A DNA stretch of 23,216 nucleotides. Origin: Chloroflexota bacterium. Lineage in GTDB: Bacteria > Chloroflexota > Anaerolineae > VGOG01. Position 1 is the first letter of the stretch. Every line of letters starts with the position of its first letter. Shown piece by piece: positions 15,914-22,870 of the stretch. The notes under the pieces were generated by a model. The model saw only the letters and a list, made by a program, of their open reading frames with translations, did no database searches and was not told the DNA's origin. Made by a program: the position numbers and the translations under genes. The DNA is taken from assembly GCA_030615705.1 (NCBI GenBank), contig JAUWYT010000001.1, forward strand, positions 1 to 23,216, read 5' to 3'.

Positions 15914-15960
15914 CAGCCGTTCGGCTGAGACTTCGGCGAGCTCAGTCGAGCCGCTGAGTC
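15914..15960. repeat. dispersed GC-rich repeat, copy 1
   Basis: The gap between the response regulator and the two-TM gene carries GTTCGGCTGAG (15919-15929) and CTCAGTCGAGCCGCTGAG (15941-15958). Related pairs occur at 20871-20936 and 22759-22799. Internal complementarity (CGGCT 15922-15926 with AGCCG 15949-15953, CTGAG with CTCAG) allows a hairpin. It may act as an mRNA stability or attenuation element between the two genes. Confidence 0.6.
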
Positions 15961-16426
15961 AGAAGCCAACCGACGTCCAGGAATGCGAGCGAACAGCTTG
16001 AGAGGCCTTGCCATCTTCTGAGATGCTGCAGCTTTTCTCCCGCGTGGCGGACTTTTCTCGAGCATCCAAGGCCTCACGGACCATTGCCTTCATCTCCTCC
16101 ATGCTGAACGGTTTGACGACATATCTCCAAACTTCCAGGCGCTGCGCCTGTTTCTCAACCTCTTGGGAGCCATAAGCAGTCATCAAGATGGCAAGAGTTC
16201 CGGGCTGAAGCTGTGTTGCCGTCTCGATCACCTTTAGACCGTTTATGTCTGGCAATCTGAAGTCAACAATGATCAAGTCATACCCCTGTGTCCCTAGCTT
16301 TGCCAACGCCTCTTCACCTGATTTAGCTGTATCAACCAGGTATTCTTGATCTTCCGCCAGGCTTTGCTCCATAAAGAAGATGAGGGTTGGTTCATCGTCA
16401 ATAATGAGTATCCTTGGGGGGGCCAT
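15959..16426 (-). CDS. response regulator with a single receiver domain
   Basis: A 155-residue receiver protein of the CheY-like fold. The acidic pocket is Asp10-Asp11 in ILIIDDEP, the phospho-acceptor is Asp55 in LIIVDFRLPDINGL, the switch residue is Thr83 in LMTAYGS, and the conserved Lys105 is in VVKPFS. After residue ~122 there is only a short polar tail with no DNA-binding domain, so it should act by protein contact or as a phosphate sink. ATG 16426 is preceded by AAAGGAG 6 nt upstream; the open frame to 16666 is non-coding leader. It is the first gene of the long run, downstream of the -24/-12 promoter. The kinase at 18440-20647 is the obvious candidate phosphodonor, shared with the NtrC-type regulator (inference). 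Confidence 0.92.
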   Translation of the reverse strand: MAPPRILIIDDEPTLIFFMEQSLAEDQEYLVDTAKSGEEALAKLGTQGYDLIIVDFRLPDINGLKVIETATQLQPGTLAILMTAYGSQEVEKQAQRLEVWRYVVKPFSMEEMKAMVREALDAREKSATREKSCSISEDGKASQAVRSHSWTSVGF

Positions 16427-16728
16427 GGCTTCTCCTTTTGTCTGTGGATGTGCCCCTTGCAAGTGGTAGATCGGCTTCGCCCGTTGCCGTAGAGTGATCA
16501 TTGAGAAAGCGTCGCATCTCAAACAGCATGGTAAGAATCCGAATCCGCCCCAAGACCGAGCCAAATCGGGGGCGGTCACCAGCGCTGTTTGGGTAAGAAT
16601 ATGGGAGCATGGCCCGCTGCGGGGATCCTGTGTTGACCCAGAGCCCACACCTTGGGGTCTGCCCACCGAGAGTCTGATTCCAGGGCGAACGAGCGAGCCA
16701 ACTCCCTGAAGGAAAGGAGGTGAAAGGG

Positions 16729-16764
16729 ATGACGCCCTACCTAAAGTTTAGCTCAAGGGTTTAA
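16729..16764 (+). other. 11-codon plus-strand micro-ORF with a near-ideal Shine-Dalgarno sequence
   Basis: AAGGAGGTGA at 16714-16723, the strongest ribosome-binding-like sequence I see in the window, stands 5 nt before ATG at 16729. The frame reads MTPYLKFSSRV and stops with TAA at 16762-16764. It is antisense to the leader of the response-regulator operon and no plus-strand gene follows. No clear plus-strand promoter was found. It may be a chance match, a tiny peptide, or part of an antisense RNA. Confidence 0.3.
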
Positions 16765-16771
16765 CTTCTTG

Positions 16772-16787
16772 GGCTAGACACGTGCCA
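16772..16787 (-). promoter_or_regulatory. second, imperfect -24/-12-like element
   Basis: TGGCACGTGTCTAGCC on the minus strand matches the first element at 13 of 16 positions and lies 45 bp downstream of it. It has the -24 half intact, but the -12 box is TAGC instead of TTGC. It could be a weaker tandem promoter, a decoy site for sigma-54 holoenzyme, or a decayed duplicate. Confidence 0.4.
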
Positions 16788-16816
16788 GATCATCAGTGTC
16801 ACTACTATTATACTGT

Positions 16817-16832
16817 TGCAAGAAACGTGCCA
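16817..16832 (-). promoter_or_regulatory. sigma-54 (-24/-12) promoter for the response regulator-NACHT-TPR-protease operon
   Basis: On the minus strand the sequence is TGGCACGTTTCTTGCA, agreeing with the RpoN consensus TGGCACG-N4-TTGCA at every conserved position and with correct spacing (GG at 16831-16830, GC at 16819-16818). The start of transcription would be near 16806, leaving a leader of about 380 nt before the ATG at 16426. Scanning by eye, I found no other TGGCAC...TTGC with correct spacing in the window. RpoN and an NtrC-type activator are encoded next door. Caveat: a TATAAT at 16812-16807 lies 15 nt after TTGGCA, so a sigma-70 promoter could overlap. Confidence 0.75.
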
Positions 16833-16932
16833 AGGTTGGACCAATTCACGGGGAAAGGGGGGAGACTCAGGCACAAAAATAGCCGCCTGGTGCAAACTTT
16901 GTTGCCAAATATCGGCTACAGGCCACCAGAAA

Positions 16933-16975
16933 GGCTTTGGCCGCGGTTCACCTGCTGCGAACCACGGCCAAGCCG
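16933..16975. promoter_or_regulatory. long imperfect dyad, candidate activator-binding site or second hairpin
   Basis: TTGGCCGCGGTTC (16937-16949) pairs with GAACCACGGCCAA (16959-16971) with one mismatch and a 9-nt loop; allowing a single bulge extends the arms to 16933-16975. Its centre is about 147 bp upstream of the predicted -24/-12 start site. That is the usual range for the enhancer-like dyads bound by NtrC-type activators. It could also be part of the 3' end of the preceding activator transcript. Confidence 0.4.
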
Positions 16976-16984
16976 GGCAAAGAA

Positions 16985-17018
16985 GGGGGATTTTCCTCAA
17001 GGGCGGGGAAAATTCCCC
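16985..17018 (-). terminator. probable intrinsic terminator of the kinase/NtrC-type operon
   Basis: GGGGGATTTTCC (16985-16996) and GGAAAATTCCCC (17007-17018) form a 12-pair stem with one G-U and a 10-nt loop. On the minus strand the stem is followed by TTCTTTGCC. It begins 27 nt after the stop codon of the activator gene at 17046, as expected for a factor-independent terminator. The T run is short, so efficiency may be modest. Between 16427 and 17045 I see only this hairpin, the dyad, the two promoter-like elements and the micro-ORF. Confidence 0.55.
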
Positions 17019-17045
17019 AATTGGAGGGGGCATCTCGCTCCCTGG

Positions 17046-18428
17046 TCAACACAATCCATACTTCTGCAGACGGTAACGCAGCTCATCCCGCGAGATGGAG
17101 AGCAGCGTAGCTGCTCTGGTTTGGTTGCCACCAGTCTTAGCTAGAGCTTCCTTGATCAACTGCTCTTCCAATTGGGACACCAAGTTCCTGAGGTTCACCC
17201 CTTTGGGAGGGAGGGCCATGCGCAATCTCGATGGCCCTAGACCGCCTAGAGGAACGATGTTATCGCTGAGCTCAGCGGGAAGGTGGCCCGGCTGTATCTC
17301 CTGGCCATCACAAAGCACCATTGCTCGCTCAATAACATTTCTCAGCTCGCGGATATTGCCTGGCCAGCGGTAGCCCATCATCAACTGTAGAGCTTCGCTG
17401 GACACGCCCACGATGCTTTTGCCCACCGTCCGATTAAACTCGTCAATAAAAGCGGTGATAAAGAGCCCGATGTCTTGAATGCGTTCGCACAAGGGGGGCA
17501 AGTTTATCACCACCACGTTGAGGCGGTAATAGAGGTCCTCTCGAAACGTCCCTTCTTGGGCGGCCGCCTGCAGATCTTGATTGGAGGCGGCGATGAAGCG
17601 GACGTCAACCTTAATATTGGTCGTCCCGCCGACACGGCGCAGGGTTTTCGTCTCTAAGACGCGCAGGACCTTCGCCTGCATCCCCGGCTTCATGCCGCCG
17701 ATCTCGTCAAGGAGTAGCGTACCTCCATCGGCCACCTCCAATAACCCCTTTTTCCGGCGCCTGGCACCGGTGAAGGCGCCCGCCTCAAAGCCAAACAATT
17801 CGCTCTCCAAGAGGGCATCGGGGATGGCCGCGCAGTTGATGACCACGAAGGGCTTATCCGCCCGCGGGCTCTGCTGGTGGATGGCTTTGGCCACGATTTC
17901 CTTACCGGTGCCGCTTGCCCCTTGGAGAAGGACAGTTGCATTACCTTGGGCTACTTTGGCCACCATCTGAGCTACCCGACGCATTTCCTTGCTTTGGCCT
18001 ACGATCCAAGCTTGGGCATATCCTCCGGGCTTCCGGCGCAGGCGCTCTATCTCGCGCCGCATAGCCAACTCTTTCAGGGCCCTTTCGATAATCAACCTCA
18101 ATTCCGACACATCGAATGGCTTGTTTATGTAGTCATAAGCCCCCAATTTCATGGCCTCCACCGCGCTTTCTACCGCGCCGAAGGCGGTGAGGACGATGAC
18201 TTGCACATCGGGCTCCTCTCGCTTTATCTTCCGCAAGACGGAGATGCCGTCCTCGTCCGGCAGCCTAAGGTCGACAAGCACTACGTCTATGGGCTTTGCC
18301 TCCAGTAAGGCTTCTCCCTCCGCGCCTGTGGCAGCCAACAGTACCTCGTAGCCTTCATCTTCAAGGATGCTACTTAGAAAGGAGCGCAACGCCTTATCGT
18401 CGTCAACGATCAAAACGGTGGCAGCCAT
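17046..18428 (-). CDS. NtrC-family sigma-54-dependent response regulator
   Basis: A 460-residue, three-domain enhancer-binding protein. The receiver (1-120) has phospho-acceptor Asp53 in VLVDLRLPDEDG and Lys103 in YINKPFD. The AAA+ domain (about 143-375) has Walker A GASGTGKE (170-177), the sigma-54 contact loop GAFTGA (217-222), Walker B LLLDEI (Asp241/Glu242), and arginines in REDLYYRLN. The C-terminal Fis-type helix-turn-helix is TGGNQTRAATLLSISRDELR. Such proteins hexamerise on phosphorylation and drive open-complex formation by sigma-54 polymerase. ATG 18428 follows GGAGG by 7 nt; the TTG at 18434 is less likely. It starts 11 nt after the kinase stop, so the pair is a two-component system. 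The matching promoter about 210 bp past its own end is the obvious target. Confidence 0.95.
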   Translation of the reverse strand: MAATVLIVDDDKALRSFLSSILEDEGYEVLLAATGAEGEALLEAKPIDVVLVDLRLPDEDGISVLRKIKREEPDVQVIVLTAFGAVESAVEAMKLGAYDYINKPFDVSELRLIIERALKELAMRREIERLRRKPGGYAQAWIVGQSKEMRRVAQMVAKVAQGNATVLLQGASGTGKEIVAKAIHQQSPRADKPFVVINCAAIPDALLESELFGFEAGAFTGARRRKKGLLEVADGGTLLLDEIGGMKPGMQAKVLRVLETKTLRRVGGTTNIKVDVRFIAASNQDLQAAAQEGTFREDLYYRLNVVVINLPPLCERIQDIGLFITAFIDEFNRTVGKSIVGVSSEALQLMMGYRWPGNIRELRNVIERAMVLCDGQEIQPGHLPAELSDNIVPLGGLGPSRLRMALPPKGVNLRNLVSQLEEQLIKEALAKTGGNQTRAATLLSISRDELRYRLQKYGLC

Positions 18429-18439
18429 TCGCAAACCTC

Positions 18440-20647
18440 CTAGCCCGCCACAGGTAATTTGATGGAGAAGGTCGTGCCCCGCCCCTCTTGGCTGCGCACT
18501 GATATCTTCCCGCCGTGCTCAGTTATAATCCGAGAGGCTATGGTCAGCCCCAAGCCCGTTCCTTTGGTCTTGGTGGTGAAAAAGGGTTCAAATATCTTCT
18601 CAAGCAAGTGGGCGGAAATGCCCACCCCGGTATCTGCAATCTCAACCTCCAAGTAGCCCTTGCTCTGTCCGTGGTTATTGGATCTTTCCATCTCATTGTT
18701 CTGACATCTTCTCACGGCGATCCGCAGGCGGCCTCCTTGGGGCATGGCCTCGACAGCGTTGGACATAATGTTGGAGAAAACCCGCTCAAGACGCAGCACG
18801 TCGGCCTGGACGGGGGGCAGGTAAGGGGCGTAGTACCTTTCGATGGTAATCCCCTGGGTCGTGGCCTGGGCTTCCCAATGCGATAGGGTACTGTCGAGCA
18901 CATCGGTGATGTAGCAGGGCACGCGGTGGAGCTGAGGCGGTCGAGAAACAAGCAGAATATCCTCGATCAGTTGATTGAGCCGTGTACTCTCGCTAAGGAT
19001 AAGTTCAACGGACTTACAGAGAGGGTCATCGGGCCCGAACTTGCCGGCCAGATACTGAATGCCAGCCGCAATACCAGCCAATGGGTTACGAATCTCATGG
19101 GCAACCACCGCGGCCATCTCCCCCAAAGCAGCCAATCGATCCAGCCGCTGCTTCTCTTCCTGCATAGCCTTCATCTCGCTAAGATCGCTGAAGACAACGA
19201 TGGCTCCAGCTACTAGCCCTCCGTCATTTCTGAGCACAGAGATGACTGTGCCGGCCGGGATATTTTGGCCGTCCTGGCGGGGCATCGTCATCTCCCGCCG
19301 AGAGCAGGGTATCCCTGTCTGTAGGATTTTGGTTATGATAGAAGGCAGCTCGCTCTTCGGCCCAAATACCTCCTGCACCGTTAAGCCAATGACTTGGTGG
19401 CTGCGATAGCCGAGGATTGCCTCGGCAGCTTTGTTGAAGGAGGTGGTTTTGCCTTCTAAATCGACAGTCAACACACCGCTGGTCATACTCTGCAGGATGT
19501 TTTCATTGAACTGCTTCATGGTCAGGAGGTTGCTCACCGTTTCCTTCAATTTCCGAAACAGCCTTGCATTCTCAACGGCGATGCCTATTTGATTGCTGGC
19601 GGCGATAAGCAACTCCACGTCCTGTGGGGAAAAGCCGTGGTTAGGATAGCGACTGCCGATGCTTATCACCCCCAAGGTCCGTTCCTTGGCCCTCATGGGC
19701 AGGCTGACGAAGGACCGAATCCCCTCCTCGGCCAGCGGAGAGAAGGGTCTGGACGCATGCGGCAGGTCCTGCTCGACGATTATCTGCTCAGATTGGGCCA
19801 CAAGGCCAATTACCTCCTGGCCAACCTCGATTCTAGAGGCCTCTCGGACGAATCTCTGGGATAGGCCCTTATGTGCTCGCATCTCCAGACTCTCGCCACC
19901 CTCGTTTATGAGATGTATAATGCCCACCTCTGTCTCAACGAGGGCCAACATCATGTCCAGAGCGTCGTGCATGATTTCTTCCAAGTCAAGGGATTGGCTC
20001 ACAGAAGCGGCCAAGGCGTTCAAGGTGGAGAGATCGCGGTTACGGCGTGATATTTCTTCCTCCATTCGTTTCTTCTCTGTTACATTGCGCATGATGTTCT
20101 GGATTAGCTTTCTCCCCTCGTATTCGACGACCCTGGCGCTGATGTCAACGGGGACGAAATCGCCATCTTTCCTAACAATGGTCATTTTGCCAAAATTACC
20201 TGACCCCATAAGCAACACCCGCCGAAACTCCTCCAAAGCGCGGTCTCGCTCCCCTTCCGGGAAAAGGTCTCTCATCCTCATTCGGAGCAACTCTTCTTTG
20301 CTATAGCCCGTCAGTTCGACGCTTCTGGAGTTGGCGTCGAGAAGGTCGCCCTCACCGGCAGTCATGATGAAAATGGCATCGTTGACACTGTCCATAAGGC
20401 TCCAGTATTTTTGTTGAGACTCCGTCAATTGCTTCCTTTGCCGTGCCATCTTTGCGCGCAAGCTCTTATTCCAAGTGTAGAGCACTATGCTGGCAAGAGC
20501 CAGCAAGCCGGCAAGCTCGAGAGGTATGATCAACAGCCATGGCGATACGGAAGACACGGTGGCAACTCCATCGGCCGTCGAGCATGAGGACATAAGGCAG
20601 GAGCCGAATAGGGCTCCTATAACTGCAAACACAATGTCTAATCTCAT
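18440..20647 (-). CDS. membrane-associated PAS-GAF-PAS sensor histidine kinase (NtrB-like)
   Basis: With the ATG at 20647 the product has 735 residues. Hydrophobic segments lie at about 4-24 and 37-58, with a short Ser/Cys-rich loop between. Then come a PAS domain (82-191, ending MRNVTEKKRMEEE), a GAF domain (207-363), a second PAS (375-491), a HisKA domain with phospho-acceptor His517 in VVAHEIRNPLAG, and a HATPase domain (611-735) with N box NAVEAMPQGG, DTGVGI, FEPFFTTKTKG and TGLGL. It should phosphorylate the NtrC-type regulator encoded 11 nt downstream, and perhaps the single-domain regulator. The signal is unknown; PAS and GAF suggest a cytoplasmic redox, gas or small-molecule cue. The start is uncertain: ATG 20698 is an alternative without an RBS, and the longer ORF to 20794 runs into a palindromic repeat. 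Confidence 0.9.
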   Translation of the reverse strand: MRLDIVFAVIGALFGSCLMSSCSTADGVATVSSVSPWLLIIPLELAGLLALASIVLYTWNKSLRAKMARQRKQLTESQQKYWSLMDSVNDAIFIMTAGEGDLLDANSRSVELTGYSKEELLRMRMRDLFPEGERDRALEEFRRVLLMGSGNFGKMTIVRKDGDFVPVDISARVVEYEGRKLIQNIMRNVTEKKRMEEEISRRNRDLSTLNALAASVSQSLDLEEIMHDALDMMLALVETEVGIIHLINEGGESLEMRAHKGLSQRFVREASRIEVGQEVIGLVAQSEQIIVEQDLPHASRPFSPLAEEGIRSFVSLPMRAKERTLGVISIGSRYPNHGFSPQDVELLIAASNQIGIAVENARLFRKLKETVSNLLTMKQFNENILQSMTSGVLTVDLEGKTTSFNKAAEAILGYRSHQVIGLTVQEVFGPKSELPSIITKILQTGIPCSRREMTMPRQDGQNIPAGTVISVLRNDGGLVAGAIVVFSDLSEMKAMQEEKQRLDRLAALGEMAAVVAHEIRNPLAGIAAGIQYLAGKFGPDDPLCKSVELILSESTRLNQLIEDILLVSRPPQLHRVPCYITDVLDSTLSHWEAQATTQGITIERYYAPYLPPVQADVLRLERVFSNIMSNAVEAMPQGGRLRIAVRRCQNNEMERSNNHGQSKGYLEVEIADTGVGISAHLLEKIFEPFFTTKTKGTGLGLTIASRIITEHGGKISVRSQEGRGTTFSIKLPVAG

Positions 20648-20729
20648 AGCTTCATCGTTAACTCGCTTGGACAGGCCGTTCGCCCTAGAGACCTCCATAG
20701 GGTCAATTCTTGACGAATAGGTCAGGTTT

Positions 20730-20810
20730 TTGGAGTGCGCAAGCCCTGCTTGCCTCGTGAAATAGTCTATTTCACAGGGCTTGCGCCGAAGCATGGCTTC
20801 GGTACTCCAA
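20730..20810. repeat. 81-bp compound palindrome (branched inverted-repeat element)
   Basis: TTGGAGT (20730-20736) and ACTCCAA (20804-20810) enclose two hairpins. The first pairs GCGCAAGCCCTG (20737-20748) with CAGGGCTTGCGC (20775-20786), with an inner GTGAAATA-gtc-TATTTCAC stem (20757-20775). The second is CCGAAGC-atg-GCTTCGG (20786-20802). Every arm is exact. The layout is that of a small non-autonomous palindromic element or a folded RNA, not a tRNA, since no anticodon or T-arm signature is present. It lies upstream of the kinase gene. Confidence 0.75.
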
Positions 20811-20828
20811 ATTCCCCTTGTGATTTGA

Positions 20829-20948
20829 GGCGAAGCTTCGCCAGCTTACTTTAGCGTTGGATGCCCAACCGTTCGGCTGAGCCTTCCCCTAACAGGGTCA
20901 GCCCGAAGGCTCACGGCGAAGCCTCGGTCGGGCCGTAGCCCAGGCTAC
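20829..20948. repeat. cluster of inverted repeats including dispersed-repeat copy 2
   Basis: GGCGAAGCTTCGCC (20829-20842) is a perfect 14-bp palindrome. TGAGCCTTC (20878-20886) pairs exactly with GAAGGCTCA (20905-20913), enclosing a CCCT-aac-AGGG hairpin. GTAGCC-ca-GGCTAC (20935-20948) is a third. The stretch 20871-20936 shares GTTCGGCTGAG and CTCGGTCGGGCCG with the repeats at 15914-15960 and 22733-22800. The cluster lies between the rpoN stop and the kinase start and could end the rpoN transcript or stabilise its 3' end. Confidence 0.65.
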
Positions 20949-20977
20949 AGGCGTCCAGTGCGGGGGGCGTTTTGGCT

Positions 20978-22432
20978 TTAGGCGGTTGGCACAGTTCTGT
21001 AGCGTCGGCGCAACGAGGCTGGCAATATGCCCAGGGCGTTGCGGTACTTGCTGACCGTTCGTCGGGCGATGTGATGGCCCCGCTGGGCCAGTCCTTCCGC
21101 TATCTCTCTGTCGCTCAGTGGCTCGCTTTCCTGGGCGATCAGTTCCTTGATGATCTCTTTGACCGCTGTAGAACTGTCAAAGAATCTGGCCAGGGGAATT
21201 ATCCTACCACAGGGCAATTGAACGTATTTGTTAGCTACCGCTCGGCTGACGGTTGATTCGTGCACGCCTATCATGGCGGCCAATTCAGCACGGGTAAGAG
21301 GTCTCAGGTACCTATCGCCGTAGGCCAGAAAATCCCGCTGGTAATTGACCACGCAAAGTGCCAGATGGTGCAGCGTCCGCCAGCGCTGTTCGATGGATTT
21401 GATGAACAACTGTGCTTTGGCAAGGAATGCTTCCCATTGCCCCCCGCCCTCTTCGGCAGATAAGGTCTTGTTCGCCTTAAGGTCCTCCATTGCCTTGAGA
21501 TATGAGGCGCTGACGCGCAACCTATATGCTTGTGCTCCGGGCAGTTCGATTTCGTATCCTCCGTCAGAAGAAGCCGGGCTATTCGCGATGATGATATCAG
21601 GTCTGGGATAGATCGTCGTTCTTTGGGGTGGCGATTCATGACCGCTGGCCCAATGAGCGTGGGCTGGAAATGGGTTGAGATTGTTCTTGATGAACTGCAT
21701 GGCTGCTCGAGCTTCATCAATGGTCGCCCCCACGGCCTTGGCTATCTGTGCGAGGGGCTGTCTGCCCAGTGCCTCCCAGTGATCTTGGATGATGGCTTTG
21801 GCCAGCGGCTGCTCGGCCCCTTCGTGGCGCAGGTGTTCAAGCTGAATCAGCAGGCACTCTCGAACATCTCTGGCAGCGATGCCCACGGGGTCCAGCTCTT
21901 GCATGCCGGAGACAATATTCTCGACGCGAGTTCGATCTACCCCGAAAACAGACGTCACTTCGTCAGGATCACAGCACAGGAAACCATGATCGTCCAAGCT
22001 CTCCACCAAGTACGTGGCTATCTGCAGGTCGCGAGACGAGAGACTTAGGCGCAGTTGGTGTAATAGGTGATCGGCTAAAGTTGTATTTGAGGCTAGTCGT
22101 GATGTGAGATCATCTCTTTCGTCAGCGGCATCGTACTCTGAGAACGACGTACTACCAACCCTGTATTCCCAACGGGCAGGGTTTTCCATTTCGGCTTGAA
22201 AGCCAAGCCTTGCCCTGGCAGGGCTTGCACAGGAGGGACAGTAGCCATCGGGCATAGCCAGGCCACATTTTGGGCAACGTTGTACCTCCAGCAACTCCAA
22301 GGCTGGGTTTTCGGCCATCTCCTGGGCAATGGCTTGCTCCAGTTCCGTTGACGACAGTTGTAGGAGCATATTGGCCATTATAAGTTGAGGCGTTATCGTC
22401 GGTCGTTGTTCAGGGGCCTGGCTTAGCTCCAT
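20978..22432 (-). CDS. rpoN: RNA polymerase sigma-54 factor RpoN
   Basis: Sigma-54 directs polymerase to -24/-12 promoters and needs an AAA+ activator. The 484-residue product has region I (about 8-50: TITPQLIMANMLLQLSSTELE, QEMAENPALEL), the core-binding region with DPVGIAARDVRECLLIQLE, a helix-turn-helix (LTRAELAAMIGVHESTVSRA) and the diagnostic RpoN box ARRTVSKYR at about 456-464. A CPKCGLAMPDGYCPSC stretch at 53-68 forms a CxxC-N8-CxxC zinc-ribbon motif directly after region I; the classic E. coli-type factor has no such motif. ATG 22432 is preceded by AAAGGGGAA; an upstream in-frame start at 22456 is less likely. It is the gene upstream of the kinase/activator pair, separated by a repeat-rich gap, so it may be a separate transcript. 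Confidence 0.95.
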   Translation of the reverse strand: MELSQAPEQRPTITPQLIMANMLLQLSSTELEQAIAQEMAENPALELLEVQRCPKCGLAMPDGYCPSCASPARARLGFQAEMENPARWEYRVGSTSFSEYDAADERDDLTSRLASNTTLADHLLHQLRLSLSSRDLQIATYLVESLDDHGFLCCDPDEVTSVFGVDRTRVENIVSGMQELDPVGIAARDVRECLLIQLEHLRHEGAEQPLAKAIIQDHWEALGRQPLAQIAKAVGATIDEARAAMQFIKNNLNPFPAHAHWASGHESPPQRTTIYPRPDIIIANSPASSDGGYEIELPGAQAYRLRVSASYLKAMEDLKANKTLSAEEGGGQWEAFLAKAQLFIKSIEQRWRTLHHLALCVVNYQRDFLAYGDRYLRPLTRAELAAMIGVHESTVSRAVANKYVQLPCGRIIPLARFFDSSTAVKEIIKELIAQESEPLSDREIAEGLAQRGHHIARRTVSKYRNALGILPASLRRRYRTVPTA

Positions 22433-22505
22433 TGAGTTCCCCTTTCTTGACCTCACGCATATACTTCAAGGCGGACTGGCGTCCGCACTCCAGCGAGTTT
22501 TCCCA

Positions 22506-22518
22506 TCTACTGATTATA
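22506..22518 (-). promoter_or_regulatory. possible rpoN promoter (-10 TATAAT)
   Basis: The minus strand has a perfect TATAAT at 22518-22513, which would start transcription near 22506 and give a leader of about 74 nt before the rpoN ATG. No good -35 box is found at 16-18 bp spacing (GCAATT at 17 bp), so the assignment is weak. A GCGGAC-tggc-GTCCGC hairpin (22471-22486) lies within the presumed leader. Confidence 0.3.
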
Positions 22519-22572
22519 CCGACTCTTTTCCGCATAATTGCTCTTATACGGAAATGTCGGCCCTCTGGCAAG

Positions 22573-22600
22573 TCCCTTCGACTACGCTCAGGACAGGGCC
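22573..22600 (-). repeat. dispersed 'CTGTCCTGAGC..AG.CGAAGGG' repeat, inverted copy
   Basis: On the plus strand it reads CCCTTCGACTACGCTCAGGA followed by CAGGGC; its reverse complement matches the copy at 22914-22941 over about 25 bp with few differences. It is a short REP-like intergenic element of a kind common in Chloroflexota assemblies (recalled pattern, not checked). Confidence 0.7.
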
Positions 22601-22732
22601 GCCCCTATGATACCAGAAGTCTACGCCACCGTCAACGTCGCCCCCAGCGCGCCAATGCGCATATCGGTGCTGCCGTCGATGCTAGCCCGCCCTGATTATA
22701 CCCCAATGGCGGCACTTGCACAAATGCACAAC

Positions 22733-22800
22733 CCTTCGACAGGGCTTCGGCGAGCGCTTCGGCTGAGCTCAGCGTCGAAGCCTCAGTCGGGCCGCTCAGA
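22733..22800. repeat. dispersed GC-rich repeat, copy 3
   Basis: It contains CCCTTCGACAGGG, GCTTCGGCTGAGCTCAG and CTCAGTCGGGCCGCTCAG, sharing the two core blocks seen at 15914-15960 and 20871-20936. It is a composite of the two local repeat families and lies in the gene-free right arm. Confidence 0.6.
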
Positions 22801-22870
22801 GCACCGCGCCCGCCGCCCCGCTTTCTTCACCCTCGACCGATGCCAGCGCGGGAAAAAGATGCGGGGCGCC

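Noticed and set aside
16427..16666. N-terminal extension of the response regulator frame
   Set aside because: The receiver fold begins at MAPPRILIIDDE, with a strong RBS just upstream; the extension is low-complexity and lies in the promoter leader.
20730..20810. tRNA gene suggested by a 7-bp closing stem and internal hairpins
   Set aside because: No TTCGA-type T loop, no D-loop GG, no plausible anticodon loop and no CCA-compatible end.
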